NCBI GenBank assembly: GCA_025928215.1
Contig: JAICJW010000044.1
Location: forward strand, 1 to 15,901
DNA length: 15,901 bases
Direction of reading: 5' to 3'
Origin: Chloroflexia bacterium
GTDB taxonomy: Bacteria > Chloroflexota > Chloroflexia > Thermomicrobiales > JALYUS01
The notes below the pieces were generated by a model. The model worked only from the letters and a program-made list of their open reading frames with translations. It ran no database searches and was not told where the DNA came from. Below, piece after piece: positions 7,126-14,997 of this stretch. Position numbers and translations under genes: made by a program. Position 1 is the first letter of the stretch. Each line of letters starts with the position of its first letter.

Positions 7126-7791
7126 ATGAGTTCATATCCGCCGCAGCCACCGGGTGGATACCCGCCGCCCAACCCTCCCGGTTATGGCCCACCACCCGCC
7201 GGGCAGCCTGGATTTGGTTATCCCGGCGCGCCGCCACCCTATCCGGGCGGCGCGATTCCGCCCTATCAACAGTATCAAGCGCCGCTGCCGGGGCAGCCCG
7301 GCTATCAATGGGGCGCGGGCACGCCGGCATACAACTTTGCCGGCTTCGGCCAGCGGTTCGTCGGCGTCATCGTAGACGCGCTGATTCTCATCGGGCTAAT
7401 GGCGATCCCCATCATCATTGGCGGTGTCTTGATCGCGAGCGGCGTAAGTACGGACGCGGCGGGCAACAGCGAAGTGACGAACGGCGCGGCAGTCGGGATC
7501 GCCGTGATTTTCTTCATCATTGCCTTTCTCATTGCGGTACTCTACGAGCCGCTCCTCACCGCGCGGAAAGGCCCGAAAAATGGTCAGACACCCGGCCGCT
7601 CCGTCGCGGGGATCCGCATCACGAACCTGCAGGGCGGCCCGATTGGTGCCGGTCAGGCGTGGGGCCGGTATCTTTTCAAGGCGTTCTTCTCCGGGAGTGT
7701 CTTTTATCTCGGCTACCTCTGGATGCTCTGGGATGCGAACAAGCAAGGTTGGCACGACAAGATCGCGAGCACGCTCGTCCTCAAAGCGTAA
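7126..7791 (+). CDS. RDD family membrane protein with proline-rich N-terminus (copy 1)
   Basis: A 221-residue protein. Residues 1-66 are almost entirely Pro/Gly/Tyr/Gln (repeats such as PPGGYPPPN and GAPPPYPGG), predicted disordered and cytosolic. The RDD domain follows: 'FGQRFVGVIVDALILIG' (74-90) holding the Arg77 and Asp84 that name the family, a second hydrophobic segment (121-140), 'NGQTPGRSVAGIRI' (152-165), a third segment (about 183-201) and 'WDANKQGWHDK' (202-212). RDD proteins are small three- or four-helix membrane proteins; a few have been tied to ion exchange or envelope functions, but the role here is unknown. Start: ATG at 7126 with AGGAAGG about 8 bases upstream, rather than an in-frame ATG at 6982 whose 48 extra residues look random. 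A paralogue follows 158 bases downstream on the same strand. Confidence 0.9.
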   Translation: MSSYPPQPPGGYPPPNPPGYGPPPAGQPGFGYPGAPPPYPGGAIPPYQQYQAPLPGQPGYQWGAGTPAYNFAGFGQRFVGVIVDALILIGLMAIPIIIGGVLIASGVSTDAAGNSEVTNGAAVGIAVIFFIIAFLIAVLYEPLLTARKGPKNGQTPGRSVAGIRITNLQGGPIGAGQAWGRYLFKAFFSGSVFYLGYLWMLWDANKQGWHDKIASTLVLKA

Positions 7792-7949
7792 GTGACGCGT
7801 CGTCTAATGGGGAAGGGATGAAAGCGGGTCGGTAGGAACCATTCAAGAACAGGAGGAAGACGGGCTTCGGCCTACGCCACCGGGGATGCTGAGTGATGCA
7901 CGGATGTCATCAGAAGGCCGCGCGCGCGGCAAACGGAAGGAGCAGTTCC

Positions 7950-8531
7950 ATGAGCACGACACCTCCCATGCAACCGCCCGGCGGCCCACCGCCCTATCAA
8001 CCACCGCTCTATCAGCCGCCAGCGTATCAACCGTCCGGTGGCATCCCACCGTATCAGCAGCCGTACGCGCCGCAGGGTGCGCCGGGGTATGGCATGCCGG
8101 TCGCGGCGGTCGCCTATGCCGGGTTCTGGCGCCGGTTCGTGGCCCTCATTATTGATGGCATCATCCTCGGCGTCGTCGGAGGGGTCCTCTCCGCGGTCCT
8201 CGGTCTCGGCTCCGGTTCGGCGGGAGGGGGCAACGCGAGTTTCAATTTCGGCACCGGCGGCACTCTGCTCAATATTGTCCTGGATCTCCTCTATTTCACG
8301 CTGATGATCGGGCTTGTGAATGGCAAGACGCTCGGCGGAATGGCTCTCGGCATCCGCGTCGTTCCCGCCGATGGTGGCGGTAGCGTGAGCATCGGCAAGG
8401 CGCTGATCCGCACGGTCGTAGCCTACGTCTCGGGGCTTGTCCTCGTGCTCGGCTACCTCTGGATGCTCTGGGATCGCAACAAGCAGACGTGGCATGACAA
8501 AGCCGCCGGGACGTACGTCGTCAAGGGATAG
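7950..8531 (+). CDS. RDD family membrane protein with proline-rich N-terminus (copy 2)
   Basis: A 193-residue paralogue of the preceding gene. Residues 1-50 are a Pro/Tyr/Gln-rich tail with a repeated 'PPYQPP'-like unit. The RDD domain starts at 'FWRRFVALIIDGIILG' (59-74; Arg61/62, Asp69), continues through a Gly/Ser-rich loop (86-104), a second hydrophobic segment (106-123), 'NGKTLGGMALGIRVV' (124-138) and ends with 'GYLWMLWDRNKQTWHDK' (168-184). The last segment is nearly identical to copy 1, down to a 27-base identical DNA run (7708-7734 against 8448-8474). This points to tandem duplication with constraint or gene conversion there. The N-terminal tails share composition but not exact sequence. 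Start: ATG at 7950 with GGAAGGAG upstream. The function is unknown. Confidence 0.9.
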   Translation: MSTTPPMQPPGGPPPYQPPLYQPPAYQPSGGIPPYQQPYAPQGAPGYGMPVAAVAYAGFWRRFVALIIDGIILGVVGGVLSAVLGLGSGSAGGGNASFNFGTGGTLLNIVLDLLYFTLMIGLVNGKTLGGMALGIRVVPADGGGSVSIGKALIRTVVAYVSGLVLVLGYLWMLWDRNKQTWHDKAAGTYVVKG

Positions 8532-8571
8532 CAAAACCGTACGAATAGAGGTTTCCGCACACGACCGTTCA

Positions 8572-8583
8572 GAGAGGCCTCTC
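8572..8583. promoter_or_regulatory. Perfect 12-base palindrome upstream of the MFS exporter
   Basis: GAGAGGCCTCTC is its own reverse complement. The half-site GAGAGGC recurs a few bases downstream (from about 8590). It lies 41 bases after the second RDD stop and about 130 bases before the exporter start, so it could be an operator or part of a transcript end for the RDD pair; no T-run follows. Confidence 0.3.
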
Positions 8584-8632
8584 CCAACAGAGAGGCTTCT
8601 TCGGGATATCCGCCGTCGGTGGGGAATGGCAC

Positions 8633-8655
8633 AATACGTGATGTGTTGACGTATT
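8633..8655. promoter_or_regulatory. Operator-like inverted repeat in the exporter leader
   Basis: AATACGT (8633-8639) and ACGTATT (8649-8655) are exact inverted repeats separated by 9 bases, so half-site centres are 16 bases apart, a layout seen for TetR- and MarR-type dimers. It lies about 57 bases before the exporter ATG. A TTGACG hexamer (8646-8651) overlaps the right half-site, so a bound repressor could occlude a promoter there, but I find no good -10 at the expected distance. No regulator gene is in the window. Confidence 0.4.
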
Positions 8656-8711
8656 CATGAGGTGCAGCGCGATGGCGTGCAGAGGGTATGCACGGCAAAG
8701 GAGGAAGGCCG

Positions 8712-10436
8712 ATGAGCGCGACAGCGGCACGCCCAAACAGGCAACCGAACATCCAGGGCTTCCACGAACTGGACCGGCGGCAACTGATCTGGACTGTCGC
8801 CGGTGTCTTGCTCGGCCTGCTCCTCTCCTCGCTTGACCAGACGATTGTTGGCACCGCGCTGCCGAAGATCATCGCGGATTTGCACGGCTTCAATCACTAC
8901 TCATGGGTTGTCACGGCATATTTGCTGACCTCCACCACGGCGGTACCGATCTTCGGCAAACTGTCGGACATTTTTGGGCGCAAATGGATCTACGTCAGCG
9001 GCATCATCGTTTTCATGTTTGGCTCGATCCTCTGCGGCGCGGCGCACTCGATGACGCAACTGATCGTTTTTCGTGGCTTGCAGGGCATCGGCGGCGGCAT
9101 CATGGCCGCCAACGCCTTCGCAATCATTGGTGACATCTTCCCACCCGCCCAACGCGGCAAGTGGCAGGGGATCACCAGCAGCGTCTTCGGCCTCTCATCC
9201 GTCGTTGGCCCCCCACTCGGCGGTTGGATCACCGACGTCTCATCGTGGCGCTGGGTCTTCTACATCAATATCCCGGTCGGCATCCTCGCGCTCACCGTTC
9301 TCATCGTCGCCTTCCCATACTTCCGCCCGAGCGGCATCAAGCGGGTCATTGACTGGGCGGGCGTCGCGACGCTGATTCTCGCCGTCGTGCCGCTGCTGCT
9401 CGCGCTGACGCTGGCGGGCGGGCAGTACGCGTGGGGATCGCCGCAAGTGATCGGGCTAATTCTCTTCTCCATCGCGATGTTCGCCACCTTTGCACTGGCG
9501 GAATCCCGCGCGGTCGAACCCGTCCTGCCGCTCACCCTCTTCAAGAACCGCATCTTCGTCGTCGGCGCAATCGTGATGTTCGTCACCGGTCTCGCGCTCT
9601 TCGGGGCGACGCTCTATATCCCCCTCTTCGTGCAGGGTGTGATTGGGCGCTCGGCGGCAAGTTCGGGCGCGATCCTCACCCCGTTCATGCTCTCGCTGAT
9701 CGTGGGCAGCACGACGAGCGGCCAGTTGATCTCGCGGCGCGGCCGGTACAAGGCGAACGCGCTCGTCGGCACCGCGATCATGATTGTCGGCATGACGCTC
9801 CTGGCGCGGATGGGCGTCGGCACCTCGAATGGCACGGTGATCCGCAATATGATCGTGACGGGCTTCGGCACCGGCCTGACCTTCCCGGTCTTCACGATCG
9901 CCGTGCAGAATGCCTTCCCGATCACCCTTCTCGGAGTCGTGACGAGCGCGACGCAATTCTTCCGCCAGATCGGCGGCACGCTCGGCACGGCGGTGATGGG
10001 ATCGCTGCTCACGAGCCACTTCACGCATAGTTTTCAGGCTAATCTTCCGGCGGATGTCCATGCAGCCGTGCCGCCATCGGTCCTCGCGCAACTCGAGAAC
10101 CCGCAAGTGCTGGTGAGCGCGCAGGCACAGGCGCAACTGAAAGGCATCTTTGCGGCAATTGGTCCGGGGGCGCAGACATTCTACGGCACCTTCGTCGGCG
10201 TTGTGCGGCAGGCGCTCGCGGACGGCACGCACGTCGTCTTCACGATCAGTGTGATCGGCGCGGTGATCGCCTTCGCTTGTACCTGGTTCCTGCAGGAAAT
10301 TCCGCTTCGCAGGAGCAATCGCATCGAAGCGAGTGAGGAGACGGCGACGATGCCCTCCATCGGTCAGGTGACGACGAACGTCCCTACCGGCCAGCGCCGC
10401 CCAACCGAGGCGGTGCCGAGCAGTCGGGGTGACTGA
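8712..10436 (+). CDS. DHA2-family (14-TM, EmrB/QacA-type) MFS multidrug exporter
   Basis: A 574-residue proton-driven transporter of the 14-helix drug:H+ antiporter family. Visible motifs are 'LDQTIVGTALPKI' in TM1 (41-53, Asp42), motif A 'GKLSDIFGRK' (82-91), motif B 'RGLQGIGGG' (121-129) and motif C 'GLSSVVGPPLGG' in TM5 (160-171). 'WRWVFYINIPVG' (179-190) follows, typical of DHA2 members. A long extracytoplasmic loop lies between the last two helices (about 440-505), followed by a hydrophilic C-terminal tail of about 45 residues. Export of hydrophobic drugs or metabolites is the family role; the substrate is unknown. Start: ATG at 8712 with AAAGGAGG 8-9 bases upstream, in place of an in-frame ATG at 8688 that precedes the ribosome-binding site. 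There is no adjacent EmrA-like adaptor or regulator gene; the only regulatory hints are the inverted repeats upstream. Confidence 0.93.
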   Translation: MSATAARPNRQPNIQGFHELDRRQLIWTVAGVLLGLLLSSLDQTIVGTALPKIIADLHGFNHYSWVVTAYLLTSTTAVPIFGKLSDIFGRKWIYVSGIIVFMFGSILCGAAHSMTQLIVFRGLQGIGGGIMAANAFAIIGDIFPPAQRGKWQGITSSVFGLSSVVGPPLGGWITDVSSWRWVFYINIPVGILALTVLIVAFPYFRPSGIKRVIDWAGVATLILAVVPLLLALTLAGGQYAWGSPQVIGLILFSIAMFATFALAESRAVEPVLPLTLFKNRIFVVGAIVMFVTGLALFGATLYIPLFVQGVIGRSAASSGAILTPFMLSLIVGSTTSGQLISRRGRYKANALVGTAIMIVGMTLLARMGVGTSNGTVIRNMIVTGFGTGLTFPVFTIAVQNAFPITLLGVVTSATQFFRQIGGTLGTAVMGSLLTSHFTHSFQANLPADVHAAVPPSVLAQLENPQVLVSAQAQAQLKGIFAAIGPGAQTFYGTFVGVVRQALADGTHVVFTISVIGAVIAFACTWFLQEIPLRRSNRIEASEETATMPSIGQVTTNVPTGQRRPTEAVPSSRGD

Positions 10437-10474
10437 CACGAAGCGTCGTTCCGTTACTGCAAGGAGTTTCATCC

Positions 10475-10555
10475 ATGCGCGATCAGCATTTGCCGCTCGC
10501 GATCCACCGCGTATTAAAACGCATCCCGCGCAGACATGGCGTACCGCCTCGTTAG
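10475..10555 (+). CDS. Possible 26-residue small protein
   Basis: A short frame, MRDQHLPLAIHRVLKRIPRR followed by HGVPPR, 38 bases after the exporter stop on the same strand. A strong AAGGAG lies 8 bases before the ATG, which is better than chance spacing would suggest. The product is basic (Arg/Lys/His-rich) with no recognised domain. It could be a small protein cotranscribed with the exporter or a chance frame. The rest of the gap to 10671 holds only a 6-base inverted repeat (10590-10595 with 10606-10611) and no clear terminator. Confidence 0.3.
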   Translation: MRDQHLPLAIHRVLKRIPRRHGVPPR

Positions 10556-10671
10556 CCAGGTTCGATCGTAATGATGGATTGATATGACACGCTCATGCTA
10601 CTTCCTGAGCGGACAGAAAATGGATCGGCAATGCGCGGAGGATTGTCCCATCCGGTGGAACCTTGCTGCCG

Positions 10672-12135
10672 TCAACCCGTGTAGGCGATGGTGAAACTCT
10701 CCCGATCCGCCCCCAACGCTTGCGGCTGCGCGACGGTTTTCCCGTGCTGTCTGAGCGACAACGGGCCTGCGGCCACGTCCGCGATACTCTTCACCGTTCC
10801 ACCAACCGTCGCGGTCGCTTCGGTGAAGGTCACGGCGCCGAAGTTCGCAATCGCCGGGTCGGGCACACCGCCCACCTCGGGCACCTCCTCAATCCATTCT
10901 GCCGAGCAATTGCAGGACTGATAGGTCGTCGCGAACGACACTTGCTGGCCTGTCGTCCGGTTTTCGAGCAGCACCGTCCAGTCACTCTCACTCGAATTCG
11001 TGATCGTGACGCTGAAAAGATCGCCGGGGTTCGCGGCGATGCGCTGGGGCGAGACATTGAAGCTGTTATCGGGCAATGCCTCGACCCACACGAAATATGT
11101 TTGCACGCCATCCTCGATGTCCTGCTCCGTGCCGGCCTGGATGAGGTCATCGGTCGCGGCGCCGCCAATGCCGATCCAGGTGGCCGCGTAGCCCGTCGTG
11201 GGGGGGGCGGTAACGGATGGGATGATCCACGTCGCATGCACCGCTGTGACGTTCTTCACATCCACTTTATAGCCGGACCAGTTCAGGGTGGGGACTGCCG
11301 TTGTCACGGGGGCAGAGGGCGCCGCGCTGGCAGGAGGAGGCGCGGCGCTCGACACGCCATAGCGCCACTGATAATACTGGCGACCGACATTGCCCATCTC
11401 CACCTGAAACCCGGCAGGGTTCGTCGCGGTATAGGTGAGCACGCGCCGCTCGAAGACCTGCACCAGCACCTGTCGCGCTATACCGGCGACCTTGACCGTC
11501 GTGAAGAATGGTTCAGAGCGCGCGTAGCCAATCGTCTGGAGGCCCGCGAGGGCGCGATACTCCGCAAATGCCTTCGGCACATTGTGCTTTGTCGCGTCGT
11601 CATAGAGCGCAAGCGTCGCCGGAGTGGTGGCATTGGCGTTGCTGGCGGAAATATCCCCGGCGGCGGAGGCGACCGCATGCGTGCCGGCGCCGGTTTGCAC
11701 GGGAGCGGCATCGAGGAGGGCTTTCGCGTTGCCGCTCAGGGCGGCGTAGGTCGGGCCGGGGGTATCGGGATCACCGGCAATCGGGATGGCAGGCGGCGGG
11801 CGATTGACGAACGTGGTATCGCCCATCTGCACCTGACCCGTAATCATCTCCGTCGCGAGCAAGCCGTTCGTGATGACCCCACTCGCGAGTTCCATCCGCC
11901 CTTTGTCGAAATACTGCACGAGACGCTGGCCGCCCGGCGCGCTCGTGTATGGTTCCCGCCGGCCGTCGTAGGCGGTGTCGAGCGGGCCCCAGAAGTTCGG
12001 CGCAATCGCTTCGCCTCGCTGCCACTGCTGCTGAAAGGCGGGGGATGCGAACGCGGAAGCGGCATCCGCACGCTCCATACCGCCCAATGACAGCAGAAGT
12101 ACCCAGATACCGGCAATCGTCACGATTCTTCGCAT
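10672..12135 (-). CDS. Secreted G1-family (eqolisin) glutamic endopeptidase with N-terminal Chloroflexota-type module
   Basis: A 487-residue exported protein. Residues 1-25 are a signal peptide (basic start, hydrophobic core IWVLLLSLGG, likely cut after ADA). Residues 30-260 form an N-terminal region: 'FWGPLDTAYDG' (48-58), 'LVQYFDKGRMEL' (72-83), 'TIGYARSEPFF' (201-211), 'VQVFERRVLTYTATNPAGFQ' (225-244) and 'GNVGRQYYQWRYG' (248-260). A Pro/Ala/Ser linker follows (261-283). The C-terminal half is a peptidase G1 domain: 'NWSGYKV' (285-291), 'ATWIIPSV' (301-308), 'WIGIGG' (320-325), 'LIQAGTEQ' with likely catalytic Gln333, and 'SAEWIEE' with likely catalytic Glu413. Characterised G1 enzymes are acid-active endopeptidases, mostly fungal, with the Gln/Glu dyad. 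Start: ATG at 12135 with GAGGGAG upstream. It follows the purine permease by 89 bases on the same strand. Confidence 0.88.
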   Translation of the reverse strand: MRRIVTIAGIWVLLLSLGGMERADAASAFASPAFQQQWQRGEAIAPNFWGPLDTAYDGRREPYTSAPGGQRLVQYFDKGRMELASGVITNGLLATEMITGQVQMGDTTFVNRPPPAIPIAGDPDTPGPTYAALSGNAKALLDAAPVQTGAGTHAVASAAGDISASNANATTPATLALYDDATKHNVPKAFAEYRALAGLQTIGYARSEPFFTTVKVAGIARQVLVQVFERRVLTYTATNPAGFQVEMGNVGRQYYQWRYGVSSAAPPPASAAPSAPVTTAVPTLNWSGYKVDVKNVTAVHATWIIPSVTAPPTTGYAATWIGIGGAATDDLIQAGTEQDIEDGVQTYFVWVEALPDNSFNVSPQRIAANPGDLFSVTITNSSESDWTVLLENRTTGQQVSFATTYQSCNCSAEWIEEVPEVGGVPDPAIANFGAVTFTEATATVGGTVKSIADVAAGPLSLRQHGKTVAQPQALGADRESFTIAYTG

Positions 12136-12165
12136 CTCGCTCCCTCATCACGTCATCGCGTATAG

Positions 12166-12180
12166 ACCCGGCATCCGGGT
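12166..12180. promoter_or_regulatory. Small hairpin between purine permease and peptidase
   Basis: ACCCGG-CAT-CCGGGT, a perfect six-pair stem with a three-base loop, in the 89-base gap between the permease stop and the peptidase start. No T-run follows on the minus strand, so it is at most a weak terminator or processing hairpin; a protein-binding site is also possible. Confidence 0.3.
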
Positions 12181-12224
12181 ATGACGCTCCGCAATATTAG
12201 AGCCGAGAACTTCCCTCTCCCAAG

Positions 12225-13697
12225 TTAGACGTGGATACCGAGGAGCGGTTCGCGGACGAAATAGATGAGGAAGACGAGGGCGACAACGTAGAGCGCTGGA
12301 TGGATCCTCCGCCACTCGCCGCGCACGAGCCGCAGGAAGGTATACAAGAGGAAGCCCGCACCGATGCCGTTCGTGATGCTGTACGTCAGCGGGATAAGCA
12401 GGATCGTGGCGAGCGCGGGCAGCCCCATGACGAGGTTGTTGAAGTCAATACCGCCCGCCATCCGCTCCACGCCGCCTTCGCCGACGACGGTGCGCGGGGC
12501 GAGCACGCCGCTCATCAGGAAGCCGACGAGGATCAGCGCCGGGGCCGTCGCCTGCTCCGGCACGACGCCGATGATCGGCCAGAAGGGCATCGCCAGCAAG
12601 AATAAGACGCCCGTCGTTATGGCGGTCAGCCCCGTGCGCCCGCCGATACCGACGCCTGCCGCCGACTCGATATAGGTCGTCGCGGAGGAGGAACCGGCGA
12701 GGCCGCCCGCCACCGCCGCGAGCGAGTCCACGAGTAGCGGCTTCTGGACATCAGGGAAATCGCCCTTCTCGTCGAGGTAGCCCGCCATGCCGCCGACGCC
12801 GATCAGTGTGCCGACCATGTCGAAGAAATCCGAGAGGAAAAGGGAGAGAATGACGAGCACCGCCGTAAGCACGCCGAGTTTGGAGAAGAAGGCGAAGGAG
12901 ATATGCCCGACGGTGGAGAAGTCCGGCGCCGCGATCCATTTGGAGGGCAGTTTCGCGATGCCGGTATCCTTGCCGTCCACGAGCCAGAGCGTGCCGCCAT
13001 TCGCATAGTTCGCGATCACCGCGATGATCGTCGCGACGATGATCCCCCAGAGCAGCGCGCCGCGCACATTACGCGCGAGCAGCATTGCGGTGACGAAGAG
13101 GCCGATGATGGCGGTCGCGAGCGGCCAGCCAACGAGTTTGCCCATCGTCAGCGGCGTCCCCTGCCCAACGACGACAATTCCTGCCTGCACAAGGCCGATG
13201 AAGAGGATAAAGAAGCCGATGCCGACCGAAATCGCGCGCTTCAGTTCGACCGGGATCGCATCCATCACCAATTTCCGCAGGCCGGTGACGACGAGAATGA
13301 AGATGACGATCCCCTGCGCGACGATCACCCCCATCGCTTCCTGATAGGTCAACTTCTGTGCGCCGACCAGTTGAAAGGCGACGATCGCGTTCAACCCCAG
13401 CCCCGGCGCGAGGGCGAGCGCGCGGTTCGTGTAGAGGCCCATGAAGAGGCAGAGCAGCCCGGCGACGAGGCAGGTCGCTGTGGTGATGCCCGGTCGCAGA
13501 TGCTGATCGGGTTGCGTCGTTGTGAGAATCGTTGGATTGACGAAGATGATGTAGGCCATCACCATAAACGTGGTCAACCCCGCCAGCAGCTCCGTACCGA
13601 TGTCTGTGCGCCACTCGCTGAGTTTGAAGAACCGCTCCACCCATTCCAGCGTCATGCCCGATCCGGCGCCCGTTTGCTTCGTCGCCTGCCCTGCCAT
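12225..13697 (-). CDS. NCS2 family purine (adenine/guanine/hypoxanthine) permease, AzgA/PbuG type
   Basis: A 490-residue membrane protein with about 14 hydrophobic segments; the AzgA/PbuG branch is usually 430-490 residues. Diagnostic stretches are 'TELLAGLTTFMVMAYIIFVN' (35-54), 'NRALALAPGLGLNAIVAF' (91-108), 'LFLSDFFDMVGTLIGVGG' in the middle and 'TTYIESAAGVGIGGRTGLT' just after it. These match proton-coupled importers of adenine, guanine or hypoxanthine and differ from the uracil/xanthine branch. Which base is carried cannot be told from sequence. Start: ATG at 13697 with GGGGAGG upstream; an in-frame start at 13793 would add 32 residues unlike the family. The 150-base leader back to the enolase-family stop shows none of the conserved purine-riboswitch sequences, and I see no other known riboswitch there. 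Confidence 0.92.
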   Translation of the reverse strand: MAGQATKQTGAGSGMTLEWVERFFKLSEWRTDIGTELLAGLTTFMVMAYIIFVNPTILTTTQPDQHLRPGITTATCLVAGLLCLFMGLYTNRALALAPGLGLNAIVAFQLVGAQKLTYQEAMGVIVAQGIVIFILVVTGLRKLVMDAIPVELKRAISVGIGFFILFIGLVQAGIVVVGQGTPLTMGKLVGWPLATAIIGLFVTAMLLARNVRGALLWGIIVATIIAVIANYANGGTLWLVDGKDTGIAKLPSKWIAAPDFSTVGHISFAFFSKLGVLTAVLVILSLFLSDFFDMVGTLIGVGGMAGYLDEKGDFPDVQKPLLVDSLAAVAGGLAGSSSATTYIESAAGVGIGGRTGLTAITTGVLFLLAMPFWPIIGVVPEQATAPALILVGFLMSGVLAPRTVVGEGGVERMAGGIDFNNLVMGLPALATILLIPLTYSITNGIGAGFLLYTFLRLVRGEWRRIHPALYVVALVFLIYFVREPLLGIHV

Positions 13698-13847
13698 GCT
13701 CCGCCTCCCCTGCCTTGCAACGCATCGGCCAACTGCTCCAGCTGCACATTCGCGATGGTCCGGAAAGATGGCGTGCAGCAACATCCCCTGCAAGTCCTGA
13801 CCATAGCCTACTACGCGCGGGGGTGTACGTATAGGTGGTTGCGAGCC

Positions 13848-14927
13848 TCACCACTCCACCGTGTAGCGGCGCACTTTCTCCGGGTCGAGCGTGACGCCGA
13901 GCCCCGGCCCTTCCGGGGGGCGCAAGAGCAGGCCGTCGGGCATCAGCGGCTGCGTGAGCACGCTATCCGACAGGCGGGTGACGAAGGATGGCCAGGTGAT
14001 CGCGGGAAGCGCGGCAGCGATATGGGCGGCGGCGGCGGCGAGAATGTCGTAGTAAACCGCGACGGAGAGGGCGATACCGGCGTCCTCGGCGATCCGTGCG
14101 GCCGTGAGCGCGCCGAGAATACCGCCCTGCTTCGGTATCTTCAGGAATGCCGCCCGCGCCGCGTCGCGTTTCGCAATCTCCGCGAGACTCTCCGGCCCAT
14201 CGAACGACTCATCGGCCATCACGGGTGCGGCGAAGTGGCGTGCCAGGCTCGTCAGATCATTGAGGCGGGCGACGGGTTGCTCGATCATGCCGAGGCCGCC
14301 GATCTGCTCCATCGCGGTGAGCGCCGCAATCGCTTCGTCGAGCGTGTAGCCGCCGTTTCCGTCCACCTGAAGCACGGCGCGGTTCGCCACTGCCTCACAA
14401 ACAGCGCGATAGCGCGCCACATCACCCGCGATACCCATGCCGATCTTCACCTTGAGCGCTGGATAGGGCGTCGCGAGCAGCGCCGCCGCCGCCTGAGCCA
14501 TCATCGCGGGGTCGGCATGCGGCACCATCGCCATCAGTGCGATTCCCTCCCGCACGCGCGCGCCGAGCAGTTGATGGACCGGCACGCCGAGCGCCTTTCC
14601 TTTCACATCCCAGAGGGCGAGATCTATCGCCGCGTGCGTGGCGCGGTGACCGGGGAGGGCGCGTTCCATCTCATCGTGCAGCCGCTCGATCTCCAGCGGC
14701 GATTGCCCGACAAGGAGCGGCGCGAGGTACGCGTCAATGTTTGCCTTAATGCCCGCCGCGCCGAACGCCGGTGGGTCAACGACGGTCTGACCGATGCCGG
14801 TCATGCCCGCATCGGTCGCGAGTTGGACGAGGACGGTCGTCGCATCGTCCCGGCTGCCGCCCGAGAGCGTCAACCGCGCCGTGCGGGGAATGGAGATGAT
14901 GACGGATGTGACGGCGGTAATTTCCAT
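13848..14927 (-). CDS. Enolase-superfamily enzyme, mandelate racemase/muconate lactonizing enzyme (MLE) subgroup
   Basis: A 359-residue protein with the two-part fold of this superfamily: an N-terminal capping domain (about 1-125) and a TIM barrel. Catalytic residues match the MLE subgroup: Lys159 and Lys161 in 'ALKVKIGM', metal ligands Asp189 in 'VDGNGG', Glu216 in 'MIEQP' and Asp239 in 'ADES', and the second-face Lys263 in 'FLKIPKQGG'. Two opposing lysines suit 1,1-proton transfer or cycloisomerisation; muconate cycloisomerase, dipeptide or N-acyl amino acid epimerase and o-succinylbenzoate synthase share this set, so the substrate stays open. Near the C-terminus 'VYYDILAAAAAHIAAALP' replaces the usual 'LESGIGTAA...' strand, which may mean a different substrate. 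Start: ATG at 14927 (MEITAVTSV), chosen by family fit because the ribosome-binding site is weak; in-frame GTG 14954 and ATG 14972 are possible. A terminator lies about 70 bases upstream. Confidence 0.85.
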   Translation of the reverse strand: MEITAVTSVIISIPRTARLTLSGGSRDDATTVLVQLATDAGMTGIGQTVVDPPAFGAAGIKANIDAYLAPLLVGQSPLEIERLHDEMERALPGHRATHAAIDLALWDVKGKALGVPVHQLLGARVREGIALMAMVPHADPAMMAQAAAALLATPYPALKVKIGMGIAGDVARYRAVCEAVANRAVLQVDGNGGYTLDEAIAALTAMEQIGGLGMIEQPVARLNDLTSLARHFAAPVMADESFDGPESLAEIAKRDAARAAFLKIPKQGGILGALTAARIAEDAGIALSVAVYYDILAAAAAHIAAALPAITWPSFVTRLSDSVLTQPLMPDGLLLRPPEGPGLGVTLDPEKVRRYTVEW

Positions 14928-14997
14928 GCGGTGTCCGGGATGTGAAGCGATCACGCTACCGGAAGGAAGCATACATGATCCGGGGCTACCGCGTGAC

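Noticed and set aside
9456..10472. A 338-codon minus-strand frame opposite the MFS exporter
   Set aside because: Arg/His/Glu-rich shadow with no domain, antisense to a clear transporter.
10590..10611. CGCTCA-N10-TGAGCG inverted repeat between the exporter and peptidase genes as a terminator
   Set aside because: The loop is long, the stem short, and no T-run follows on either strand.
10663..12090. A 475-codon plus-strand frame opposite the peptidase
   Set aside because: Low-complexity Arg/Gly/His product; the minus strand carries a signal peptide and full G1 motifs.
13698..13847. Possible purine riboswitch before the purine permease
   Set aside because: The conserved loop and junction sequences of the purine aptamer are absent on the minus strand, and no P2/P3 pairing with matching loops was seen.
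12903..14945. A 680-codon plus-strand open frame opposite the permease and enolase-family genes
   Set aside because: The product is rich in Arg, Asp, His and Glu with no recognisable domain, and it lies antisense to two genes with complete family motifs. It is a GC-rich shadow frame.
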